Of a stretch of 13,072 bases of DNA, positions 1 through 5,479 are shown piece by piece. The translations under genes were made by a program, and so were the position numbers. This DNA is from Bacteroidales bacterium (lineage in GTDB: Bacteria; Bacteroidota; Bacteroidia; Bacteroidales; Tenuifilaceae): the NCBI GenBank assembly GCA_008933525.1, contig WBUV01000043.1:1-13072 (forward strand), written 5' to 3'. The notes under the pieces were generated by a model that worked only from the letters and a program-made list of their open reading frames with translations, was not told the origin of the DNA and did not search any database. The stretch's first letter is position 1. Every line of letters begins with the position of its first letter.

Positions 1-225
1 CCCTGGACCATGATAAGGGTCTTGCCCCAGCAAAACCACCTTAACCTTATCGAAAGGTGTATGATTAAATGCAGAAAAAATCTGTGAACCAGGAGGGTAA
101 ATTGTATATTGCTTTTTCTCATCAACCAAAAACTCCTTCAATTTCAAGAAATACTCTTTTTTAAATTCCTCTCCTAGAACAACTTTCCAGCTCTCCTCAA
201 TTTGTGGGTTTACTTCGGCATTCAT
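1..225 (-). CDS. ung: Uracil-DNA glycosylase, family 1 (5' part, truncated by window edge)
   Basis: This gene removes uracil from DNA as the first step of base-excision repair. I translated the minus strand from the ATG at 225-223 and it stays open for 75 codons to the window edge. The segment ends in the family-1 UDG signature KVVLLGQDPYHGPG. The Asp of GQDPYHG, at residue 69, corresponds to the catalytic water-activating aspartate of the family. The conserved upstream piece YPPGSQIFSAFNHTPF is also typical, where the substrate-entry side of the enzyme begins. About two thirds of the protein (families run about 220-230 aa) lies outside the window. A second ATG at 221-219 is out of frame, so 225 is the natural start. 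It is divergent from the small gene at 374, with 148 bp between them. The family call is secure; nothing can be said about the missing C-terminus. Confidence 0.95.
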   Translation of the reverse strand, partial: MNAEVNPQIEESWKVVLGEEFKKEYFLKLKEFLVDEKKQYTIYPPGSQIFSAFNHTPFDKVKVVLLGQDPYHGPG

Positions 226-311
226 ACTTTATAGAATTATCTCACTAAAATATTGAATATTTTAAAACCATTTTGCTAAATTTGAATAGATGATGTAAAT
301 CAAACTATTTT

Positions 312-345
312 TTTGTTGAAACGTATATAATAAAGATTAAATTTG
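312..345 (+). promoter_or_regulatory. Probable Bacteroidota-type promoter for the 374-679 gene
   Basis: A -7 element TAAATTTG (338-345) fits TAnnTTTG exactly. A TTTG at 312-315 and an overlapping TTG at 316-318 lie 22 and 19 bp upstream, close to the usual spacing. Transcription would start near 352, giving a leader of about 20 nt before the ATG at 374. A second TAAATTTG at 277-284 may be a further promoter or chance in AT-rich DNA. Confidence 0.55.
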
Positions 346-373
346 TAAAACAAGACCCCAAAAGATATCAACT

Positions 374-679
374 ATGAAAAACCTAGTAATCTCAAAAAGT
401 AGAGTTCGCAACTACTTGTCGGAGAAGTTGGCAAAGAATGTATTGAAATCCGATGAAAACGATTTGATATTAGTGTTGAGATACAACGCGCTGGGCGGTT
501 TTGAGTTTTTATCGGACGAGGATTTGTTCGAGAACTTTAATTCATCGCTTCCCGAAATAGATTTCGTTGAAATGGTTGGCTCCGACGATACTCACCTTCA
601 CTTGGCAGTTAAGCCAGAGCATAAGGACGAGGAAGATGCCATTCTAATTGATGTTAAAAGGGCTCTACAGATTATATAG
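374..679 (+). CDS. Small acidic protein of unknown function (101 aa)
   Basis: I do not recognise this protein. It has 101 residues, starts MKNLVISKSR and is rich in Asp and Glu (DENDLILVL, LSDEDLFENF, KPEHKDEEDA). There is no signal peptide, membrane segment or cysteine, so it should be a soluble cytoplasmic protein. Alternating hydrophobic stretches (DLILVLRY, IDFVEMVG, HLHLAVKP) and two likely amphipathic helices (residues ~10-25 and at the end, ILIDVKRALQII) suggest a small mixed alpha/beta fold. It appears to be a single-gene unit, with a good promoter match upstream and a hairpin 24 nt after the stop codon. It reads divergently from ung and in the same direction as the alcohol dehydrogenase. 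The start is chosen because it is the first ATG after the promoter. Codon use looks like that of its neighbours. That it is a real gene is likely; its function is unknown. Confidence 0.75.
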   Translation: MKNLVISKSRVRNYLSEKLAKNVLKSDENDLILVLRYNALGGFEFLSDEDLFENFNSSLPEIDFVEMVGSDDTHLHLAVKPEHKDEEDAILIDVKRALQII

Positions 680-703
680 TTGATTTTAAGTTAAATTTTC
701 CTG

Positions 704-740
704 ACCCATCGATGAACCATTTCACGATGGGTTGTTTATA
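704..740 (+). terminator. Probable intrinsic terminator after the 101-aa gene
   Basis: ACCCATCG (704-711) pairs with CGATGGGT (725-732). The inner segments TGAA (713-716) and TTCA (721-724) also pair, leaving a CCAT loop and one bulged base. The hairpin is followed by TGTTTATATAT, a modest T-rich run. Confidence 0.6.
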
Positions 741-764
741 TATAAGAACTTAAAGAAATTTAAA

Positions 765-1922
765 ATGAAGAACTTTGATTACTACAACCCTGTAAAAATC
801 CTTTTTGGCGAAGGTAAAATTGACCAAATTCCGGCAGAACTGAAGCACGGCGATAAAATACTGCTGACCTACGGAGGTGGAAGCATCAAAAAAAATGGTA
901 CTTACGACAAGGTGATGAAAGCACTAAAGGGCTTTCAGGTAGTTGAGTTTGGTGGTATTGAAGCCAACCCAAAATTCGAAACACTAATAAAAGCAGTTCA
1001 AATAGTAAAGGAGCAAAAAATCGATTTTATCCTTGCAGTTGGCGGAGGTTCGGTTATTGATGGCACTAAATTTATTGCTGCTGCAGCAATTTTCGAAGGA
1101 AAAGACCCTTGGGATATCCTAGTAAAAGGTATAAAGGTTGAAAAGGCTGTTCCTTTTGGTTCCGTTCTCACATTACCCGCAACCGGTAGCGAAATGAACT
1201 CCGGTGCGGTTATTAGCCGATTATCAACTAAAGAAAAGTATGCTTTCGGGAGTCCTGTGCTATTTCCCAAGTTCTCAGTACTAGACCCAACCACAACTCT
1301 TTCGCTTCCACCGCATCAGGTAGCCAATGGAATTGTTGATGCTTACATTCACACAGTGGAGCAGTATCTAACCTATCCGAGCAATTCTCCAATTCAAGAT
1401 AAGTTTGCAGAATCTATTCTTAAAACATTAATTGAAGTTGGACCTAAAACACTAAGCAACCCTGACGATTTAGCACACAGGGCTAACTTTATGTGGAGCT
1501 GCACAATGGCTCTAAATGGACTTATTGCAACAGGTGTTCCTACAGATTGGGCAACCCACATGATTGGCCACGAATTAACTGCATTCTTTGGATTAGACCA
1601 CGGTGTTACATTGGCAATTGTATATCCAGCCCTTCTCCGCGAAATGGTTGATTTCAAAAGAGAGAAACTGTTCCAGTACGGCGAGGAGGTTTGGGGAATT
1701 AAAAACGATGGACGCCCAGAAACAATTGAAAAAATAATTAATAAAACCGAAGAATTCTTCCGCTCATTAAGCGTAAAAACTAAACTTAATGAGCACGGAA
1801 TAACCAAGGAGCAAACAAAACCTATTGTGGAACGCTTTAAGGAAAGAGGCTGGAAACTTGGTGAACAAAAAAATATCACACACGATGTTGTTGAACGAAT
1901 TCTAGATAGAGCTTTGAGTTAA
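765..1922 (+). CDS. yqhD: NADPH-dependent iron/zinc alcohol dehydrogenase (aldehyde reductase), YqhD type
   Basis: A group III metal-dependent alcohol dehydrogenase that reduces aldehydes in the cytoplasm, in E. coli mostly toxic products of lipid peroxidation. The start is set at the ATG at 765, giving MKNFDYYNPVKILFGEG and 385 aa, against 387 in E. coli YqhD. An in-frame TTG at 732 lies inside the preceding hairpin and adds only family-atypical residues. Nucleotide-binding motifs are YGGGS (residues 36-40) and AVGGGSVIDGTKF (91-103). The metal ligands expected from YqhD are all present: Asp192, His196 (VDAYIHTVEQY), His265 (ATHMIGHEL) and His279 (LDHG). Long blocks such as VLTLPATGSE and GVPTDWATHM match E. 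coli YqhD closely. YqhD binds Zn in the E. coli structure; the metal here cannot be told from sequence. It converges on the small gene at 1953-2150 and shares a terminator with it. No regulator of the YqhC type is adjacent, so physiological control is unknown. Confidence 0.93.
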   Translation: MKNFDYYNPVKILFGEGKIDQIPAELKHGDKILLTYGGGSIKKNGTYDKVMKALKGFQVVEFGGIEANPKFETLIKAVQIVKEQKIDFILAVGGGSVIDGTKFIAAAAIFEGKDPWDILVKGIKVEKAVPFGSVLTLPATGSEMNSGAVISRLSTKEKYAFGSPVLFPKFSVLDPTTTLSLPPHQVANGIVDAYIHTVEQYLTYPSNSPIQDKFAESILKTLIEVGPKTLSNPDDLAHRANFMWSCTMALNGLIATGVPTDWATHMIGHELTAFFGLDHGVTLAIVYPALLREMVDFKREKLFQYGEEVWGIKNDGRPETIEKIINKTEEFFRSLSVKTKLNEHGITKEQTKPIVERFKERGWKLGEQKNITHDVVERILDRALS

Positions 1923-1923
1923 A

Positions 1924-1951
1924 ATAAGAGGCGCCTTTTGGCGCCTCTTAT
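1924..1951. terminator. Strong bidirectional terminator between convergent genes
   Basis: A perfect 12-bp stem, ATAAGAGGCGCC (1924-1935) with GGCGCCTCTTAT (1940-1951), encloses a TTTT loop. It starts 2 nt after the dehydrogenase stop and ends 2 nt before the last base of the minus-strand small gene. T-rich tracts follow on both strands (CTAATATTTTTT on plus, TTATTTTAAC on minus), so it should end transcription from both sides. Confidence 0.9.
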
Positions 1952-1952
1952 G

Positions 1953-2150
1953 CTAATATTTTTTGAAGAACTCGTTAAAATGTTTGATGTTAAAATTCTC
2001 GCTCACGTTTTCAGCCATACTAAAAACCCTATAATACGAAGCATTATCCTTTATTGGAGGAATATAATCGAACTCGTAATAGTTGTTAATTTTAAACTTG
2101 GACTCTCCTAAACAAACAGAAGGATCCTTAATACATTTACACTTGTTCAT
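1953..2150 (-). CDS. Small Cys-containing protein of unknown function (65 aa)
   Basis: A 65-residue protein starting at the ATG at 2150, with three cysteines in the first 13 residues (MNKCKCIKDPSVC). A hydrophilic, Tyr/Phe-rich body follows, ending HFNEFFKKY. There is no signal peptide or membrane segment. The spacing of an N-terminal KCIKD, a central F.I...YEFDYI, a Y.VF strand and a C-terminal F.EFFKKY recalls short SH3-like beta-barrel proteins common in Bacteroidota and phages. That comparison is from memory and is only an inference. Evidence that it is a gene: the reading frame stops 2 nt from a strong terminator that also reads in its direction, and its composition is protein-like. No convincing promoter was seen upstream. 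It stands alone, convergent with the alcohol dehydrogenase. The cysteines could bind metal, but no partner ligands can be identified. Confidence 0.65.
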   Translation of the reverse strand: MNKCKCIKDPSVCLGESKFKINNYYEFDYIPPIKDNASYYRVFSMAENVSENFNIKHFNEFFKKY

Positions 2151-2334
2151 TGGTTTAAGGTTTAGTTAAGTTAGGCTTGGTTATACTATTTTATTTCGTT
2201 TAGAAACGTATAGTTTTACTTTTACTCAAACTCCATAAAAATTGTGCAAGTTTACAAAAAAATAAAACATATAGTTAGATTAAAAAGAAGTTAAATTTTG
2301 GAATTCACATTGCTTAGAATAACAATCAACAAAT

Positions 2335-2364
2335 TAGGGCTCTCACATCTCTGCAAGAGCCCTA
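2335..2364 (-). terminator. Probable terminator of the sigma/Spy operon
   Basis: TAGGGCTCT (2335-2343) pairs perfectly over 9 bp with AGAGCCCTA (2356-2364), with a 12-nt loop. It lies 24 nt past the stop of the last operon gene. On the minus strand it is followed by ATTTGTTGATTGTT, a weak U-rich run. The 238-bp gap 2151-2388 holds nothing else I can identify. Confidence 0.6.
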
Positions 2365-2388
2365 CCCTATAATAAACCTAACCAAACC

Positions 2389-2895
2389 TTAGTTTTGTAT
2401 ATTATATCCACAATAACCAGGGCCTCTTCCATTTCCCATTCCGTGTCTTCCACCACCACGTTTCATACCCTTATCAAATTTACGGCCTTGGTGTGCATTG
2501 AAATAAACCTTTTGCTCATCGGTTAACAACGATGCAACCTCTACCTTATGAGCTGCCGCTTTCTTTTGAATTTGGGCGCGTACAGCGGCCATTTCATCAA
2601 TAAGTTTATTAATTGCATTCAAATCAGGCTTCTCTGCCGATTGAAGAGTGCGCATTCTTGCTCTCTTTTCACCTAGTTCATTCTTTAAAGGTGTAACATC
2701 ATTAATATGCTTTACCCTTAAGTCGTTGATTTTCTGCTGTTGCTCATCGGTTAAGTTGGGAATTTTGCAATCTGCATTACCAATTTTATCTGGATTTTTT
2801 CCCACTCCACCTCTAAACTGTTGTCCTTGTTGAGAGTAGGCCGATAAGCCAATCGACATAAATGTCACCAACACTATACTTCCAAACCTTTTCAT
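2389..2895 (-). CDS. Secreted Spy/CpxP-like (LTxxQ) periplasmic protein
   Basis: A 168-aa exported protein of the Spy/CpxP/ZraP type, a family of helical periplasmic chaperones or stress sensors. Residues 1-21 (MKRFGSIVLVTFMSIGLSAYS) form a signal peptide, with cleavage probably near SAYS/QQ. The two family motifs are LTDEQ at 48-52 and LTDEQ at 124-128, flanking a long charged helical region (residues ~53-123). The C-terminus (139-168) is unusual: a Gly/Arg/His-rich tail (MKRGGGRHGMGNGRGPGYC) ending with Cys162, and there is another Cys at 43. The tail could bind metal or RNA/membrane lipid, but this is only a guess. It is the last gene of a four-gene operon, 18 nt after a membrane-anchored relative. 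The context with an ECF sigma/anti-sigma pair suggests it is induced by envelope stress or metal and may feed back on the anti-sigma factor. The family call rests on signal peptide plus paired LTxxQ motifs. Confidence 0.82.
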   Translation of the reverse strand: MKRFGSIVLVTFMSIGLSAYSQQGQQFRGGVGKNPDKIGNADCKIPNLTDEQQQKINDLRVKHINDVTPLKNELGEKRARMRTLQSAEKPDLNAINKLIDEMAAVRAQIQKKAAAHKVEVASLLTDEQKVYFNAHQGRKFDKGMKRGGGRHGMGNGRGPGYCGYNIQN

Positions 2896-2913
2896 AACAA
2901 ATAATTTAAGTGA

Positions 2914-3459
2914 TTAATTCTGATTATTATTAGTTCGAGGATTTTGACCTCTACGCATGCGCTCCATTTTTCTGAACTGATTTTGCTGATAATCGTGCAT
3001 TCTCCGGATAAACTTATTGAACTTTTCTTTTTGCTCTGGGGTGCACTTAGCCTTTACCTCTTGCAAATGCTCAACCATAACTCTTTTTTGCGCCTGTTGA
3101 ACTTGACCAAACTCATCAATTAGGCTATCAATGGTCTGTTGATTTGGTTCATCCTTTACAACCTCTTCGGTTAGTAGTTTATTTATATCTCTAATCTGAA
3201 CCTCAAGAGTGTCGAATGCTTTGTGAAACTTAACTTTGAGCATTCTAAACTCATCCCTTTGCTCAGGCGAAAGGTCTAAGGCCTTTGCCATAAAATCGCG
3301 ATGTTGCTCAGGTATTTCTTTTCTGGATTCACGAAACTCGCGTCCATCCTGCTTGTAGCTGTAGTAGCGGTACCCAAACGTTGCAAGAATTGTTACCAGT
3401 AAAACAGTCTCTATTATAATTACGATTACTAAGAATCGTGTTTTAGTTAAAAAGTTCAT
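2914..3459 (-). CDS. Membrane-anchored Spy/CpxP-like protein (periplasmic heavy-metal-sensor-like)
   Basis: A 181-aa protein with an N-terminal membrane anchor at residues ~8-30 (RFLVIVIIIETVLLVTILATFGY) and a charged, largely helical periplasmic domain. Motifs of the LTxxQ family occur twice: LSPEQ at 63-67 and CTPEQ at 139-143, with the same spacing logic as in the downstream gene. Unlike that protein, the N-terminal segment shows no clear signal-peptidase site, so it should remain tethered. A tethered LTxxQ protein next to an ECF sigma factor recalls CnrX of the CnrYXH metal system, where CnrX is the periplasmic sensor acting on the anti-sigma CnrY. That role here is inference. Only 2 nt separate its start from the anti-sigma stop, which fits translational coupling. 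The C-terminus is rich in Met, Arg, Gln and Asn (RKMERMRRGQNPRTNNNQN). Its single Cys (139) sits in the second motif. Confidence 0.8.
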   Translation of the reverse strand: MNFLTKTRFLVIVIIIETVLLVTILATFGYRYYSYKQDGREFRESRKEIPEQHRDFMAKALDLSPEQRDEFRMLKVKFHKAFDTLEVQIRDINKLLTEEVVKDEPNQQTIDSLIDEFGQVQQAQKRVMVEHLQEVKAKCTPEQKEKFNKFIRRMHDYQQNQFRKMERMRRGQNPRTNNNQN

Positions 3460-3461
3460 AA

Positions 3462-3917
3462 CTATTTATTGTTTTCTGTTTCATCAATTTGAATATCGTA
3501 TATATTATTGCTCGATGTTGGAAAATATTCATCGGCTAAAAGCTCTATAGACTCATCGGAATCGGACTGAGCTATACTGGAATTAATGTTGGATAAAAAA
3601 GAACCCATTACAATCCCTACAAACACTGCAGCTGTCGACAAAGAAGCAATCAAAGCGTAACGTATTGGTCGTAAGAGGATCGACTCTTGCTCTTTATCAT
3701 CCTTTATTCTATTTAGGACTTTAGATGATAAGTATGGGTTGTGCGAAAACTCATTCTTCTCCTCTTCAATCAAACCATAAAGCTGCTTAACCTTGTTTAG
3801 TTCGGTACTGCAATCACTGCAATCCATCAAATGCTCTTTAATCTCCGATGTTTTTTCTGCGCTCAGCTCACCATCGAGAAATTGTAGCATAAACTTGTTT
3901 GTATCCTTGCAGTTCAT
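3462..3917 (-). CDS. Zinc-finger anti-sigma factor, membrane-spanning
   Basis: An anti-sigma factor expected to hold the adjacent ECF sigma factor inactive at the inner membrane. From the ATG at 3917 it has 151 aa. The N-terminal domain carries the ZAS zinc motif: Cys3, His29, Cys33 and Cys36 (EHLMDCSDC, H-x3-C-x2-C). A transmembrane helix covers about residues 87-108 (YALIASLSTAAVFVGIVMGS), and a short acidic periplasmic tail of about 43 residues follows. The frame is open upstream to 4073, but that part overlaps the sigma gene and lacks family features, so it was left out. An alternative in-frame ATG at 3947 would add ten residues (MIVKLQNNKT) and cannot be excluded. The periplasmic part is small, so signal input may come from the membrane-anchored Spy-like protein encoded 2 nt downstream. 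Release probably depends on proteolysis or conformational change; no protease gene is present in the window. Confidence 0.85.
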   Translation of the reverse strand: MNCKDTNKFMLQFLDGELSAEKTSEIKEHLMDCSDCSTELNKVKQLYGLIEEEKNEFSHNPYLSSKVLNRIKDDKEQESILLRPIRYALIASLSTAAVFVGIVMGSFLSNINSSIAQSDSDESIELLADEYFPTSSNNIYDIQIDETENNK

Positions 3918-3972
3918 TGTTTTGTTATTTTGTAGTTTGACAATCATTATTTTAAAAACTTGCGGTGGAACA

Positions 3973-4551
3973 TTATTTTTTTTGATAATCGACCAAGTAT
4001 TTTCGCAAATTGGTTTTAGCTCTGAATAGCAACGATTCCACCGAGGATACTGACACATCCATAACCTCAGCAATTTCCTTGTACGATAAATCCTGATACT
4101 TACTAAGGATAATTGCTACCCGCTGATTCTCTGGCAATTTGTTTATTGCCTCCTTCAGTAGTTTTTTGTTTTCCGATGATACAATGCTATAATCGGCCTC
4201 GGTGTCATCGGTTGAAACTATCTGAAAGGTTGTTTCTTTACCATCACCCTTATTAAATAGGTTAAGGTTAAAAATTGATGTTTCGCGCTTTTTCTTCCTC
4301 AAATGATTTAACGATTTATTTACTGCAATCCGGTAAATCCAAGTGGAAAGTTTCGATTCCTTCCTAAACCCGGGTAACGACTCGTATAGCTCAACAAAAA
4401 CATCCTGTGCCAAATCTTCCGCCTCGTGATACGATGTTACAAAACCCCGGCAGGTTGTAACCACCATGCGCTGATACTTCTCCATAAGCTCAGCAAAAGC
4501 CTTATGGTCGTTATCATCTATAACTTTTTGAACTAAAATACAATCGTCCAT
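3973..4551 (-). CDS. ECF-type RNA polymerase sigma factor
   Basis: A 192-aa extracytoplasmic-function sigma factor, which directs RNA polymerase to stress promoters. Region 2 lies at about residues 20-88, with LMEKYQRMV and the core-binding/-10-melting stretch EDLAQDVFVELYESL followed by KLSTWIYRIAVNKSLNHLRKK. Region 4 is at 139-187: LPENQRVAIILSKYQDLSYKEIAEVMDVSVSSVESLLFRAKTNLRKYL, of which SYKEIAEVMDVSVSSVESLL is the -35-recognising helix-turn-helix. The linker (91-137) is longer and more acidic than in many members. It is the first gene of the operon and is followed by its anti-sigma factor. Such factors usually activate their own promoter. The 174 bp between this start and the divergent sensor gene show no exact TAnnTTTG in its direction, which fits an ECF-dependent rather than housekeeping promoter but does not prove it. 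Confidence 0.93.
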   Translation of the reverse strand: MDDCILVQKVIDDNDHKAFAELMEKYQRMVVTTCRGFVTSYHEAEDLAQDVFVELYESLPGFRKESKLSTWIYRIAVNKSLNHLRKKKRETSIFNLNLFNKGDGKETTFQIVSTDDTEADYSIVSSENKKLLKEAINKLPENQRVAIILSKYQDLSYKEIAEVMDVSVSSVESLLFRAKTNLRKYLVDYQKK

Positions 4552-4701
4552 TTAATAGAATTAAGATGCTATTATGACAACATCCAAATCAATTTCTTGC
4601 GGTATACTAATGAAAATAATTATAAATTTAGATAAAAATGATGAGTTATTGAGTTTTAAAAAGATTCTTACCATTTTTAAACAATCTTGAATAGATTGGT
4701 A

Positions 4702-4709
4702 TACTTTTG
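4702..4709 (+). promoter_or_regulatory. Possible -7 element for the sensor-trkH unit
   Basis: TACTTTTG fits the Bacteroidota -7 consensus TAnnTTTG and would place the transcript start about 10 nt before the ATG at 4726. The same octamer is used upstream of the second trkH and of the tRNA genes. No good -33 element stands at the normal distance. Confidence 0.45.
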
Positions 4710-4725
4710 TAAAAAATTTTTCGCC

Positions 4726-5478
4726 ATGGGAATTCGACTAAAGATTATTACAGGATTTATTATCCTAGCTTCGCTACTGGTTATTTCGGGCTTAATATCT
4801 ATTTACGAACTTACGAAACTGGGAAACTCAGTAAACACTCTTATTAACGATAACTACCGTAGTATCGATTACTCCAAGCAAATGTCGCTGAGCCTTGAAC
4901 AGCAGAAAAAGGCCATTATAATGGCAATAAATGGCGAAAACGAAAAAGCGATATCGCTTTTCAATACATCAAAACAAGATTTTGAAACTAACCTTCGCAA
5001 TGCAGCCAACAATCTTACAATTCCTGGAGAAGTAAATTACGTAGATTCCATTGCATTATTTTTCGCGAACTACACTCCAATTGCCGAGTCATTCATTAAA
5101 GACCCAAAGCATAATATAAATGTCTACTTAAACGATATCCAGCCTCAAGTTTGGGCTATTCAGAATAAAGTGAATGAACTACTTACTGTCAATCAACAAA
5201 GTTTGCTCCAAACAGCCACTTTGCTTGAAAAAAGCCCTTACAGAACAATCCTCCCTGGCTTAATTGTAGTAATAACAAGTATAATATTCTCAGTTATTTT
5301 CAACTACATGATATCGTATTACATGATTAAGCCGGTAATTAGAATTACGAAAAGCATAAACGACTTTGTCAAGTATAAAAAACCCTTTGAGGTAACAGTT
5401 GAAACAAAAGATGAATTGAACGATTTGAAAGAATCCGTTAAAAACCTTATCACAACAAAGAATATTCAAAAAAACTAA
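4726..5478 (+). CDS. Four-helix-bundle/HAMP membrane sensor without output domain
   Basis: A 250-aa inner-membrane protein with the architecture of a chemoreceptor or histidine-kinase input module. TM1 is at residues ~6-27 (KIITGFIILASLLVISGLIS). A periplasmic helical region with 4HB_MCP character spans ~28-172 (LGNSVNTLINDNYRSIDYSK onward). TM2 covers ~174-200, and a HAMP domain follows at ~201-245, with the characteristic Pro203 (MIKPVIRITKS) and KDELNDLKES. The protein then stops six residues later, with no kinase, methyl-accepting or cyclase domain. The start is the ATG at 4726, giving MGIRLKIITGF, the usual beginning of this type; an in-frame TTG at 4687 precedes the -7 element and was rejected. 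The stop codon is one nucleotide before the trkH start, so the two should be co-translated. By family resemblance the input domain looks like that of Bacteroidota NtrB/KinB-like kinases. Its job may be to sense ions or osmotic state for TrkH, which is inference. Confidence 0.8.
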   Translation: MGIRLKIITGFIILASLLVISGLISIYELTKLGNSVNTLINDNYRSIDYSKQMSLSLEQQKKAIIMAINGENEKAISLFNTSKQDFETNLRNAANNLTIPGEVNYVDSIALFFANYTPIAESFIKDPKHNINVYLNDIQPQVWAIQNKVNELLTVNQQSLLQTATLLEKSPYRTILPGLIVVITSIIFSVIFNYMISYYMIKPVIRITKSINDFVKYKKPFEVTVETKDELNDLKESVKNLITTKNIQKN

Positions 5479-5479
5479 A

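Noticed and set aside
732..764. TTG start adding 11 residues to the alcohol dehydrogenase
   Set aside because: The added residues are not found in YqhD-type enzymes, and the TTG overlaps the upstream terminator hairpin; the ATG at 765 gives the typical N-terminus.
1394..1879. 161-codon open frame on the minus strand inside yqhD
   Set aside because: Antisense shadow of a highly conserved gene; the composition (Ser/Leu/Ile-rich, no family) is not protein-like.
3918..4073. Longer anti-sigma reading frame overlapping the sigma gene
   Set aside because: The extra ~50 residues translate the sigma region-4 DNA in another frame and lack family features; the zinc motif domain begins at MNCKD.
4687..4725. 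TTG start for the HAMP protein
   Set aside because: It lies upstream of the -7 element at 4702-4709 and adds a non-conserved stretch; MGIRLKIITGF is the usual beginning.
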